NCBI RefSeq assembly: GCF_001907695.1
Contig: NZ_KV880640.1
Span: 1 to 64,000 of the forward strand
Length of the DNA stretch: 64,000 nucleotides
Source of the DNA: Thalassospira sp. TSL5-1
GTDB taxonomy: Bacteria > Pseudomonadota > Alphaproteobacteria > Rhodospirillales > Thalassospiraceae
Direction: 5' to 3'
Shown: positions 52,870 through 61,733 of the stretch, piece by piece
Numbering within the stretch: the first letter of the stretch is position 1
How the letters are laid out: every line of letters begins with the position of its first letter
The notes under the pieces: generated by a model
What the model saw: only the letters and a program-made list of their open reading frames with translations
Databases searched by the model: none
Told to the model about the DNA's origin: nothing
Translations under genes and position numbers: made by a program

Positions 52870-53689
52870 CTCCGCGGCCTCCCTTCAGGCTGGATGTTCG
52901 TTTCAGCAACCAGTCCACAATCATATTCACGCAAATTGCCAGGGCGGCAATTGCGCCACCGGGAATAAGGGCCGCGGAAATGCCAAAGATGATGCCATCC
53001 TTGTTATCCTTGACCATGCCGCCCCAGTCTGCCGCTGGCGGTTGAATGCCGAGGCCCAGAAAGGACAGAGTAGAGAGAAACAGGATGGAAAAGGCGAAGC
53101 GCAGACCAAATTCGGCCAGAAGCGGGGTGAGGGTATTGGGCAGGATTTCGCGGAAAATGATCCACATTTTGCCTTCACCGCGCAGTTTGGCGGCTTCGAC
53201 AAATTCCATCACGGCGACATCGAGTGCCACCGCACGGCCCAGCCGGTAAACACGGGTGGAATCCAGAACCGCCATGACGACAATCAGGATCCAGAGGTTT
53301 TGCGGCAGCACCGCCAATACCACAAGCGCGAATATCAGGGTCGGGATCGACATCATCAGATCGTTAAAGCGCGACAGGCCCTGATCAATGATACCGCGCG
53401 ACACAGCAGCAGTGAAGCTAAGGAAAATACCGATCGAGAAGGACAGAACCGAGGCCGTCAGGGCGACAAACAGCGTGGTCCGGGCACCATAAATCAGGCG
53501 CGAAAGCAGGTCACGGCCGAGATTATCGGTCCCGAGAAGGAAATGGGCATCGGCGGCAAGCCAGACATCGCCGACAATTTCGCGTTCGCCGTAAGGGGCC
53601 AGCAGCGGGGCAAAAATGGCACAGCCAAATGCCAGAACCAGGCCGATAATGCCGATCCAGGCGGTAATGGGAATTTCACGTAATCTCAT
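52862..53689 (-). CDS. Peptide ABC transporter permease (DppC type)
   Basis: 275 residues, about six membrane helices. HFLLGTDNLGRDLLSRLIYG near the N-terminus is the standard DppC/OppC block, and EAAKLRGEGKMWIIFREILP is the EAA loop that contacts the ATPase. It overlaps dppB by four bases (ATGA) and the ATPase gene by eight, so translation is coupled. Confidence 0.95.
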   Translation of the reverse strand: MRLREIPITAWIGIIGLVLAFGCAIFAPLLAPYGEREIVGDVWLAADAHFLLGTDNLGRDLLSRLIYGARTTLFVALTASVLSFSIGIFLSFTAAVSRGIIDQGLSRFNDLMMSIPTLIFALVVLAVLPQNLWILIVVMAVLDSTRVYRLGRAVALDVAVMEFVEAAKLRGEGKMWIIFREILPNTLTPLLAEFGLRFAFSILFLSTLSFLGLGIQPPAADWGGMVKDNKDGIIFGISAALIPGGAIAALAICVNMIVDWLLKRTSSLKGGRGDG

Positions 53690-54693
53690 CGCGGGTGCCT
53701 CAGTTTCGGGTTGGCAACAATGGCGATCAGATCGGCAACCATGTTTAGCAGGATGTAAACGGCGGCAAAGATAAGGCCGCAGGCCTGCACCACGGGCATG
53801 TCGCGCACGGTCACGGCATCGACCATATATTGCCCCATACCAGGATAGACAAAAACCACCTCGACCACGACAACACCCACCACCAGATAGGCCAGGTTCA
53901 GCGCGACAACATTGACAATCGGCGCTATGGCGTTGGGGGCAGCGTGCTTGATAATGGTTTTAAAGGCACCAAGGCCCTTAAGCTCGGCCGTTTCCATATA
54001 GGCCGATGACATGACACTGATGATGGCCGCACGGGTCATGCGCATCATGTGGGCCAGCACAACCAGCACCAGGGTGGCGGTGGGCAGCGCAATGGCCGAA
54101 AGCCGCTCGCCAAAGGACATGCCGTCGTAAACCGTGGCCGGGAAACTGGCGACGCCAAACTTGACGGAGAAAAACAGGATCAGCAGGTAGCCGATGAAAA
54201 ATTCCGGTAAGGAAATGGCCGCGAGCGAGATGATATTGATGATTCGGTCCGGGATGCGGTTGCGAAAATGCACGGCTAGCATACCAAGACCGACTGCCAG
54301 CGGCACGGAAATGATGGCGGCACAAAAGGCAAGAAATAGCGAATTGCCCAAACGTTTGCCGATTTGTTCGGAAACGGAATTGCCGCTGGCCCAGCTTTTG
54401 CCAAAATCGCCCTGCACGGCATTGCCCAGCCATTCAAAATAGCGGGTGGTGATGGGGCGTTCGAGGCCAAGCTGCGCCCGGATATTGGCAACCGCCTGCG
54501 GGGTGGCTGACTGGCCAAGATAGGTTTGGGCAAAATCGCCTGGCAGAGCCTCGACACCACCAAAAATCAGGATCGAAACGGCAAGTAACAGGCCTGCACT
54601 CAGCCCAAGGCGTTGCAGGATCAGAACCGTTAGCGGATACCGTTGTTTTAACGGGCGACGACGCGGTTCGCCGTCTTCCATGACAGTATTCAT
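53686..54693 (-). CDS. Peptide ABC transporter permease (DppB type)
   Basis: 335 residues with six membrane helices. The periplasmic block LGLERPITTRYFEWLGNAVQ and the EAA loop ETAELKGLGAFKTIIKHAAP are typical of DppB. It has about 20 extra charged residues at the N-terminus (MEDGEPRRRPLKQRYP). ATG 54693 has AAGGAGAAA ten bases upstream. It follows the binding-protein gene by 267 bp that hold a strong hairpin. Confidence 0.94.
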   Translation of the reverse strand: MNTVMEDGEPRRRPLKQRYPLTVLILQRLGLSAGLLLAVSILIFGGVEALPGDFAQTYLGQSATPQAVANIRAQLGLERPITTRYFEWLGNAVQGDFGKSWASGNSVSEQIGKRLGNSLFLAFCAAIISVPLAVGLGMLAVHFRNRIPDRIINIISLAAISLPEFFIGYLLILFFSVKFGVASFPATVYDGMSFGERLSAIALPTATLVLVVLAHMMRMTRAAIISVMSSAYMETAELKGLGAFKTIIKHAAPNAIAPIVNVVALNLAYLVVGVVVVEVVFVYPGMGQYMVDAVTVRDMPVVQACGLIFAAVYILLNMVADLIAIVANPKLRHPR

Positions 54694-54927
54694 GGGATGG
54701 TTTCTCCTTGATGAATACCTGAATCGGAAAAGACATATCGCGCAGCAGAATTTTGATCGCCGGGCGGCCGAGGCCGTACTTTATGGCGCACAATATTCTG
54801 TTGCAGGATACAACCGAAGCAACCGGCCAGACTGCCGGTGCAAGTAACGATGTTATTTCCGATTAGACGAAATCAATTCAAAGGAACGGCCAGAATATGC
54901 AAAAAAGCGGCCGTTCTGGAATGGAGA

Positions 54928-54953
54928 TGCGGCGCAATCGAAATTGCGCCGCA
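54928..54953 (-). terminator. Hairpin between the binding-protein and permease genes
   Basis: A perfect 11-bp stem, 54928-54938 with 54943-54953, and a CGAA loop, eight bases beyond the binding-protein stop. A second inverted pair, AACGGCC/GGCCGTT around a T6 run, follows at about 54883-54916. Together they probably keep permease transcripts below the binding protein. Confidence 0.7.
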
Positions 54954-54960
54954 AATGGGC

Positions 54961-56556
54961 TTAACCCTCGATCCAGACACGGCTGGCGACATAGCCGTTT
55001 GACATGTCGTTGCCAATATCGTGGACATAGCCTTTGAGTTTTTTGTTCGAGGCATTCACAAAGTCATTGAACATCGGCAGGATCAGGCCGCCTTCGTTGC
55101 GCACCATCAGGGCCATGTCGCGATACATTTCCTTGCGTTTTGCCTGGTCCAGTTCGGCACGGGCTGTTAACAGCAATTTGTCGAAATCTTTGCGTTTAAA
55201 GCGGGTATCGTTCCAGTCGGCGCTGGAGAGATAGGCCGTCGAATACATTTGATCCTGGGTTGGGCGACCACCCCAGTAAGAGGTGCTGAATGGTTTAACG
55301 TTCCAGACATTGGACCAGTAGCCATCACCCGGTTCGCGCTTGATTTCAATATCAATGCCGGCTTTTTTCGCAGTCTGCTGATACAGCACAGCGGCATCAA
55401 CCGCCCCGGGGAAGGCAACGTCGGAGGTGCGCAGCAGCACCGAACCATCATGGCCAGATTTTTTGTAATGGAATTTGGCCTTGTCGGGGTCGTAGGTGCG
55501 CTGTTCAATGCCTTCTGGGAACAGTGCATAGGTTTCGTTGATCGGGAAATCGTTACCAACCTTGCCATAGCCGCTCAGGATTTTCTGAACCATCGTTTCG
55601 CGGTCCATTGCGTATTTCAGGGCAAGGCGCAGGTCGTTATTGTCAAAGGGTGGGGTGTCACAGTGCATGATAAACACATAATGCCCGCGACCCGATGTTT
55701 GCAGAATTTCAACCATCGGCGCCCGTTTGAGCAGATTGACGGTTTTGGGATCAACACGGTTGATGTAATGAACCTGACCCGATGACAGGGCCGCAACACG
55801 AGCGGTTGCGTCGTTCATGACGATCATTTCAACGCTGTCGACATAGCCACGGTCGGAACGCCAGTCGTTTTCGTTTTTCTCGAATGTCGCGCGCACACCG
55901 GCATCATAGCTTTTCAGCTTGTAGGGGCCGGTACCAATACCTGCGTTGGGGTTTTCGGTGCCACCATCAGGTTGGATGACCAGGTGATAGTCGGTCAAAA
56001 GCAGGGGCAGGTCGGCATTGCCTTCGGTCAGCGAGATCACCAGATCCTCGCCATCCGCCTTGATTTCGGTGATCGATTTCAGAATGCCAAGCGCACCGGA
56101 TTCAGACTTCTCGTCGGTGTGGCGATGCAGGGTTTTGACCACATCATCGATGGTCAACTCCTTGCCATTGTGAAACTGTACACCCTTGCGGATTTTAAAG
56201 GTCCAGGTGGAGGCATCAGCCGAAGATTCCCAGGATTCAGCCAGTGACGGAACGGCGGTACCGTCGTGCGGATGGCTTTCAACAAGGGTGTCACCCCAGT
56301 TGCGGTTCAGGGCAAATGTAAATTGCGACTGCGACTTGGCGGGGTCGAGAATGTCGGTTGCAGAACCGCCTTCAAGGCCGAGTTTGAGATGACCTCCGCG
56401 TTTGGGCTCGCCGTCGGCGGCTTTGGCGGCTTTTGAATAAAGGCTGCTGGCGGCAGCAAGTGTCATGCCTGCGGCCATCGAGCTTGCCATAAATTCGCGG
56501 CGGTTCAGGCCATGTGATATGATACGGCCTGTCAGATGCTTAAGTGGGTCAGTCAT
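54961..56556 (-). CDS. Periplasmic peptide-binding protein, Tat-exported
   Basis: 531 residues, SBP family 5 (DppA/OppA). The N-terminus has a twin-arginine signal (LNRREFMASSMAAG near 18-31) ending around SKAAKAADG, so it is exported folded by Tat rather than Sec. The mature protein starts KRGGHLKLGLEGG and has LAESWESSADASTWTFKIRK and VQFHNGKELTIDDVV, the family signature. It is the first gene of the transporter operon; AAGGAAAA precedes the ATG. Ligand may be a peptide or another small amine or glycoside; the sequence does not decide. Confidence 0.93.
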   Translation of the reverse strand: MTDPLKHLTGRIISHGLNRREFMASSMAAGMTLAAASSLYSKAAKAADGEPKRGGHLKLGLEGGSATDILDPAKSQSQFTFALNRNWGDTLVESHPHDGTAVPSLAESWESSADASTWTFKIRKGVQFHNGKELTIDDVVKTLHRHTDEKSESGALGILKSITEIKADGEDLVISLTEGNADLPLLLTDYHLVIQPDGGTENPNAGIGTGPYKLKSYDAGVRATFEKNENDWRSDRGYVDSVEMIVMNDATARVAALSSGQVHYINRVDPKTVNLLKRAPMVEILQTSGRGHYVFIMHCDTPPFDNNDLRLALKYAMDRETMVQKILSGYGKVGNDFPINETYALFPEGIEQRTYDPDKAKFHYKKSGHDGSVLLRTSDVAFPGAVDAAVLYQQTAKKAGIDIEIKREPGDGYWSNVWNVKPFSTSYWGGRPTQDQMYSTAYLSSADWNDTRFKRKDFDKLLLTARAELDQAKRKEMYRDMALMVRNEGGLILPMFNDFVNASNKKLKGYVHDIGNDMSNGYVASRVWIEG

Positions 56557-57310
56557 CCCCGATTTTCCTTTTTGTGTTTAAATACAAATTGCACCAGTTT
56601 GGTGTGGCCCTTGTTTTTGGTTGTTGAGCCAACCTTTTGGGTAGGAATATTTTGCGTCCTGTCTGGTACGAAAACAGTCTGTGACGCCGGTTGCGAAAAC
56701 CGTAAAGGTTGTGTTTGTATCAGTCCCCCTAAATGACCTGTTTAATGTCCTTCAGGCTGTGGCACTTCTGTCCAGAAAAGTGACACACCCCGTCTTAAGG
56801 ACAAGGCGTTGAACGTTGTTCTTTGGAAATTGTTCCCATGCCACATTCGTATAAAGCTTACACCTCGTTTGGTGACGTGGAGGTATGGTTGCACGGTCGG
56901 GCATATCCTGACAACCCAAGGGGTGTAAAATATATGATGTTTTTGATATAAGTAATTGAAATAAATAAATTATTATCGGTTCAAAATTTGCCTGCATAGT
57001 GTCAAAATATATTTTGACCTCAAAGTAAATCACCCTGTACGGGAATGAAAATTTTTTAGGTCGGAAAACGATTCCTGTGGAAACGGGTGTTTCATACTTT
57101 CTGGCCTGTGCCGTAGCGGAATATGCGTTACACAAATTTGTCCACTGGTTTTATCCTATCCTAGAGGACCAAAATGCCTATCCCGGTATGAAAATCGCGC
57201 TGTTTTGCGGCGAGTGTAACTTTGAGTTGTGTGGAGATGCTGGGCTCGCAAAGGGCTTTAATACAGCTAATAGTTGTATTTCGTCGCCTTGTGCGTGGAA
57301 GCTTGCGGAT
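56557..57310. other. Long intergenic region, no supported gene
   Basis: Together with the following terminator this leaves about 870 bases between the peptide transporter and the carboxylate operon. Short frames on both strands lack ribosome sites and family resemblance. The section 56930-57060 is distinctly AT-rich. The region must contain the promoter of the Tat-exported binding protein near 56570-56650. I see no transposase, direct repeat or RNA gene. Confidence 0.5.
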
Positions 57311-57344
57311 AAAAAATCCCCCGACCGATGAGACTGGCCGGGGG
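57311..57344 (-). terminator. Rho-independent terminator of the carboxylate operon
   Basis: On the minus strand CCCCCG (complement of 57339-57344) pairs with CGGGGG (complement of 57318-57323), with two inner G-C pairs, followed by ATTTTTTATC. It ends the dehydrogenase transcript. Confidence 0.85.
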
Positions 57345-57425
57345 CACGAAGGGAGCCGTTATCTGGAAGGAAAGATAGTCACTGCCGGGTGGGGCGTGCG
57401 TTTTTTCTGTGCCAGATTATTGTGT

Positions 57426-58490
57426 TTAAATGGCCTGGATATTCTTGATTATAGCTTGGCCGAAATCACTGCAGGACATGGTGCCGCCAAGGTCCCGGGT
57501 GCGTGTTTCGGGGTTTTGGATGGTGCTGACAATGACCTCATCGAGTTTGTGTGCCGCATTTTGCAAATCGCTGCGTCTTGTTTGTGTCCCTTTCCAATCC
57601 AGCAGTTGCGCGGCCGAGAATAACAGCGAAACCGGATTGGCCTGATTTTTCCCGGCAATATCGGGGGCGGACCCATGCGAGGCCTGGGCAACTGCAATGT
57701 TGTCACCCACATTGATCGAGCCGGACAAACCCAGTCCGCCCGAAAGTTCGGCCGCCTGGTTTGACAGAATATCGCCAAACATATTTGTGGTGACAATCAC
57801 GTCAAAGGCATTGGGTGTTCTGACAAGAAGGGATGCCATTGCATCAACATGTTCATCACGAACGGTCAGGTCGTCCTGGTTTGCACAGGCTTTTTCCGCC
57901 TCGGCCAGGAAAAGGCCGTCGCTGAGTTTCAGGACATTGGCCTTGTGGACGATTGTCAGGTGTTTGCGGCGCTGTGCTGCCAGGTTTGCGGCATAGGCGG
58001 CAACACGATAGCTGCCCTGACGTGTGACTTTGCGCATGGCAAGGGCAAGGTCCGGTGTGGGCATAACTTCGCCGGTGCCGGCAAACATGGTGCGGTCAGC
58101 ATAAAAGCCTTCGGTATTTTCGCGCACAATGACAAGGTCCATCGCCGGTGTCAGTGCCGGTAGCCCGGCAATGGCCCGCGAAGGGCGGACATTGGCATAA
58201 AGATCCAGATTAATGCGCAATGCGGCCGATGGATTGATGCCACCCTGATCGGCAGGAGGATAATGGGCGGTATCAACCGGGCCAAGGATGGTCATACCAG
58301 CCTGGCGAACCCGTTCGATCAGCGCAGGCGTAATGGTTTTGCCATGTTTTTCCAAGGCTGAAAAACCAACATCATCCTCGGAAAATTCGAGGCCAAGGGA
58401 AAATACGCCGTTAAGTTCTTGAAGGACCGAACGGGTGACATTGGTGATTTCCGGGCCAATGCCATCGCCGGGCAAAAATAGAACATCCAT
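57426..58490 (-). CDS. Isocitrate/isopropylmalate-type beta-decarboxylating dehydrogenase
   Basis: 354 residues. Family motifs: FLPGDGIGPEI at the start, the substrate helix VRENTEGFYADR near 120-131, the catalytic lysine in IVHKANVLKLSDG, the metal-binding block VTTNMFGDILSNQAAELSGG, and the cofactor loop HGSAPDIAGKNQANP, which has the NAD-type pattern. The RENTEGFY sequence sets it apart from LeuB (which has RELTGG), and no leuCD is nearby. It would oxidatively decarboxylate a 2-hydroxy acid (homoisocitrate- or tartrate-like); with the PrpF-like isomerase and a tripartite transporter it suggests use of an imported carboxylate. Its start overlaps the PrpF-type stop (TAATG). Confidence 0.85.
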   Translation of the reverse strand: MDVLFLPGDGIGPEITNVTRSVLQELNGVFSLGLEFSEDDVGFSALEKHGKTITPALIERVRQAGMTILGPVDTAHYPPADQGGINPSAALRINLDLYANVRPSRAIAGLPALTPAMDLVIVRENTEGFYADRTMFAGTGEVMPTPDLALAMRKVTRQGSYRVAAYAANLAAQRRKHLTIVHKANVLKLSDGLFLAEAEKACANQDDLTVRDEHVDAMASLLVRTPNAFDVIVTTNMFGDILSNQAAELSGGLGLSGSINVGDNIAVAQASHGSAPDIAGKNQANPVSLLFSAAQLLDWKGTQTRRSDLQNAAHKLDEVIVSTIQNPETRTRDLGGTMSCSDFGQAIIKNIQAI

Positions 58491-59608
58491 TACGCGCTAC
58501 CTTCAACCAGAATTTGGTTTGGAACCAGAACCTGGCCTTCAAACAAACGTCGTGCTGTGCGAACAACTCCGCCCGAGACGATAGAAAGGTTGGGGCCCGA
58601 TCCCTCGATGGTCAGTTCTACATCAATCATGCCGCTGGGATGTTCGATTTTAATCCATTGTTGCGGCACAGCAGGAAGGTCGATCATGCCATCGGCGATG
58701 CTGCCGGAAAGGGATGCACAACTGGCAACACAAATGGCCCCGGTGACGGCATGGGTTGCGTGACAGTTATGCGGGACAAAATAACGTGACGTCAGATGCC
58801 CCCCCTTTGCCGGTTCGGAAAGAATGGCCATTTTTGGTACGACCTTGCCGGTGCAATCGCCCAGCCCCATCAGTTCCGATGCCTTGCGGCGGATTGCTTC
58901 CATACGGTTCAGCAGGGCCGTGTTGGCATCCAGCTCTGCCTTGCTTTCCTGGCCGGTCAGGCCAAGATCGCGGGCACGAAACATTACCATCGGTACGGCA
59001 ACATCAATACAGGTGACTTCCAGCCCGTCGATATAGTTGATTGCTTTGCCGGTGGGCAGCAACCGCCCGGTTTTGCTGCCCATGATTTCCTTGAACCGCA
59101 GGATCAGCGGGGCGGCTGTACCGGGAACGCCATCAATCGCGGCATCGCCGCTATAGGTGACGGTCCCGCCCGGTGTAGGCACCACGGCATCTACCAGGGC
59201 ACCGACATTGCGGTTATAAATGCGCACCAGTGTCTGATCTCCGGTGATCGGCACCAGCCCGGCCTCGATGGCAAAGGGGGCCACTGCGGCAGTCATATTG
59301 CCGCAGTTGGGGTTGGTATCGACTTCCGCCCGGTCAATGGCGACCTGGGCAAACAGAAATTCTACATCCGCATCGGGCCGGTCTGACGGGGAGACAATGC
59401 AGCTTTTGCTCGTCAGGGTATCTGCCCCGCCAATACCGTCGATCTGGCGTTTATCGGGCGATCCCATTGCCGCAAGCAGGATACGATCACGCAAGGAAAC
59501 ATCTTCGGGAAGGTCGCTTGCCAGGAAAATCGGACCCTTGGAGGTGCCGCCCCGCATCATGACACAGGGCACGGCGTGTTGGTCGTTATGTATCAATGTG
59601 TTTTTCAT
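58490..59608 (-). CDS. PrpF/GalD-family isomerase
   Basis: 372 residues. The N-terminus has VMMRGGTSKGPIFLASDLP and MGSPDKRQIDGIGGAD, diagnostic of the PrpF family (2-methylaconitate isomerase, and 4-oxalomesaconate tautomerase GalD). The catalytic Cys regions are DTNPNCGNMTAAVAPFA and, later, SASL-like CVASCASLSG. The start resembles GalD more than PrpF. It would move a double bond in an unsaturated tricarboxylate, giving a substrate for a hydratase or for the dehydrogenase next door. It overlaps the dehydrogenase gene by one base and follows the transporter by 15 bp. Confidence 0.88.
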   Translation of the reverse strand: MKNTLIHNDQHAVPCVMMRGGTSKGPIFLASDLPEDVSLRDRILLAAMGSPDKRQIDGIGGADTLTSKSCIVSPSDRPDADVEFLFAQVAIDRAEVDTNPNCGNMTAAVAPFAIEAGLVPITGDQTLVRIYNRNVGALVDAVVPTPGGTVTYSGDAAIDGVPGTAAPLILRFKEIMGSKTGRLLPTGKAINYIDGLEVTCIDVAVPMVMFRARDLGLTGQESKAELDANTALLNRMEAIRRKASELMGLGDCTGKVVPKMAILSEPAKGGHLTSRYFVPHNCHATHAVTGAICVASCASLSGSIADGMIDLPAVPQQWIKIEHPSGMIDVELTIEGSGPNLSIVSGGVVRTARRLFEGQVLVPNQILVEGSA

Positions 59609-59623
59609 GATGTTTCTCCCAAC

Positions 59624-61603
59624 TTATCCCAACGGCCAGGGCAGATCGACAAGGTCCTGAAGCAGGCCACCCGGGAAATCGAGCACCAGGGCCCAGGCCA
59701 GGAAGCACAAACCCCCCATTGCTAGTGCGGTGAGAAGCAAAGTCCGCAGCCATGATGCGCCAGCCTTGAGGCGCAAGAAGGCGATGAAGAAGGCAGTAAT
59801 GGCGATCAGGAACCCGAAAAGCGCGGTGCCGGCAACCATCCCGCCAACCCAGAGGACGTAATGCCACAGGCCGGCATTCGGTTTGTCTTCGCCGTGGGCA
59901 AGATCAAATTCGTGGTCAAAATTGGCCCCGTGCGAAGGCGGGCTAACGACCAATTGCCAGATCAGAACAGCCGTAACGACAAACATGACCACCGATACTG
60001 CGCCAGTGAAAACACTGCCGAGGAAGGTATGCTGGGTCGCATCCCAGATACCAAGCGCGAAGATCGCCAGGATCAGACCGGCAAACAGAATTTGCGGTGT
60101 GCGGTTGGGCGAATGGGAATGGCTGCTTTCTTCTTCCTCAACCGGGTTTACCGGATGTTTGCGCATGCCCATGATAATGGAAATGATGGTCAGGGCCAGG
60201 ATGATCATCACACCCGGACGGGTCAGAAAGCCCCAGTCATAGAATTGCAGCGCCTGATAAAGGTAGGTTTCGGTATTGGATGCCAGAACAAACCCGATCA
60301 GGAAGGCCGGGCGCGGCCAGCCGAAACGTTTCATCAAAACGCCCAGGACACCCAGTGCAAGCAGGGCAATCATATCTGAAAGCGAACGCGTTGCCTGAAA
60401 AGCGGCAAAGCAGATGATGGTGATCATGAACGGCGCAAGATAGCCGTATTTGATCGTGGTCAGTTTTGAAACAAACGGGGACAGCAGCAGCGCACCACCG
60501 GCACCGACGACATTGGCAATCGCCAGCGACCAGATGATGGTATAGGTGATATCAAGATCGCGACCAACCATTGCCGGGCCAGCTTCAAGGCCGATCAGAA
60601 CCATGCCGCCAAGAAAAACGGCCATGCTGCCTGAACCGGGAATACCAAATAACAGGGTCGGGACAAGCCCGCCGCCTTCTTTGGCGTTATTGGCACTTTC
60701 CGGGGCCAGAACACCCCGAATGTCGCCTTTGCCGAACTGGGATTTGTCCTTTGCCGTTTGCACGACATGGCCATAGGCGATCCAGTCCACCACGCTGCCA
60801 CCAAGGCCGGGCAGGGCACCAACGATGCTGCCAAGACCCGCACAGCGCAGGCACAGCCATTTATGGCGGATCATGTCGCGAACGCCGTCTTTCCAGCCCG
60901 AACCAAGGGTGCCGTTATCGGCGATGGAACGGTTCTGACGACACAGATCGATGATTTCGGGGAAGGCAAACATGCCAAGGCCAACAATCACCAGCGGCAG
61001 GCCATCCATCAGATAAACCGAATCAAAGCTCATGCGTAGTTCGCCGGTGGCTGGTGCCGCGCCCAGTGCGCCAAGCAACAGGCCAAGACCGGAGGCCACA
61101 ATGCCTTTGGGCAGGCTTTTACCGGCGAGAACGCCAACCATTGAAAGCCCGAGAACCGCCAGCATGAACAGTTCGGCGGACCCGAATGCCAGAATAAGAG
61201 GTCGGGCAATGACGACAAACCCGGTCAGAATAATCGCGCCGACCAGGCCTCCCACCAGGGATGCCGAAAAGGCCGCCCCCAGCGCACGTGCGCCGTGACC
61301 CTTTTTGGCCAGCGGGAAGCCATCAAGCACTGTCGCCTGCGAGGCACTTGACCCGGGGATGCCCATCAGGACGGAGGTAAATGTGTCGGATGTCGGGATC
61401 ACGGCGACAAGGCCGATCAGCATTGCCAGGGCGGAAATCTGGTCCATGCCATAGATGAACGGCAACAGCAGGGACAGCCCCACAATGCCGCCAAGTCCCG
61501 GCAAAATACCGACAATCATTCCCATTCCCACGCCCAACACCAGATACATCAGATGTTGGGGCTGTGTGAAATGAGACAAAGCTGTCATCATTGCATCTAG
61601 CAT
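59624..61603 (-). CDS. Tripartite tricarboxylate transporter, fused TctA-TctB
   Basis: 659 residues. The first 500 or so are TctA, the large permease, with the repeated family motif GILPGLGG near 33 and VGALPGLGG near 265 and the block FGIPGSGSMAVFLGG. A His/Ser/Glu-rich joint (EEEESSHSHSPN, about 480) leads to a C-terminal part with four hydrophobic helices that corresponds to TctB, normally a separate gene. No free tctB is present. The transporter uses the proton or sodium gradient with TctC from the upstream gene. Confidence 0.92.
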   Translation of the reverse strand: MLDAMMTALSHFTQPQHLMYLVLGVGMGMIVGILPGLGGIVGLSLLLPFIYGMDQISALAMLIGLVAVIPTSDTFTSVLMGIPGSSASQATVLDGFPLAKKGHGARALGAAFSASLVGGLVGAIILTGFVVIARPLILAFGSAELFMLAVLGLSMVGVLAGKSLPKGIVASGLGLLLGALGAAPATGELRMSFDSVYLMDGLPLVIVGLGMFAFPEIIDLCRQNRSIADNGTLGSGWKDGVRDMIRHKWLCLRCAGLGSIVGALPGLGGSVVDWIAYGHVVQTAKDKSQFGKGDIRGVLAPESANNAKEGGGLVPTLLFGIPGSGSMAVFLGGMVLIGLEAGPAMVGRDLDITYTIIWSLAIANVVGAGGALLLSPFVSKLTTIKYGYLAPFMITIICFAAFQATRSLSDMIALLALGVLGVLMKRFGWPRPAFLIGFVLASNTETYLYQALQFYDWGFLTRPGVMIILALTIISIIMGMRKHPVNPVEEEESSHSHSPNRTPQILFAGLILAIFALGIWDATQHTFLGSVFTGAVSVVMFVVTAVLIWQLVVSPPSHGANFDHEFDLAHGEDKPNAGLWHYVLWVGGMVAGTALFGFLIAITAFFIAFLRLKAGASWLRTLLLTALAMGGLCFLAWALVLDFPGGLLQDLVDLPWPLG

Positions 61604-61670
61604 TTAAAAACTCCGGCAAAAGGCAAAGTTCACCCATTCCCTGAAAACGACTCAAAGATCGCAGGGTAAG

Positions 61671-61699
61671 AAAAAGAGGGGGTGGACAAGGCCCACCCC
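61671..61699 (-). terminator. Attenuator-type hairpin between tctC and tctAB
   Basis: On the minus strand GGGGTGG (61693-61699) pairs with CCACCCC (61679-61685), followed by CTCTTTTTC. It should end part of the tctC transcript and keep the binding protein in excess. Confidence 0.7.
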
Positions 61700-61733
61700 G
61701 GATCAGGAAAAGGGAGACTTCAGATTTTAAGGT

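Noticed and set aside
56752-57135. 127-codon minus-strand frame
   Set aside because: Spans the most AT-rich stretch, with no ribosome site and no recognisable domain.
57077-57331. 84-codon plus-strand frame in the long intergenic region
   Set aside because: No ribosome site, no family resemblance, and its end lies in the terminator of the opposite strand.
57426-58490. 3-isopropylmalate dehydrogenase (LeuB)
   Set aside because: The substrate helix is RENTEGFY rather than the LeuB type, and there is no leuC, leuD or leuA nearby.
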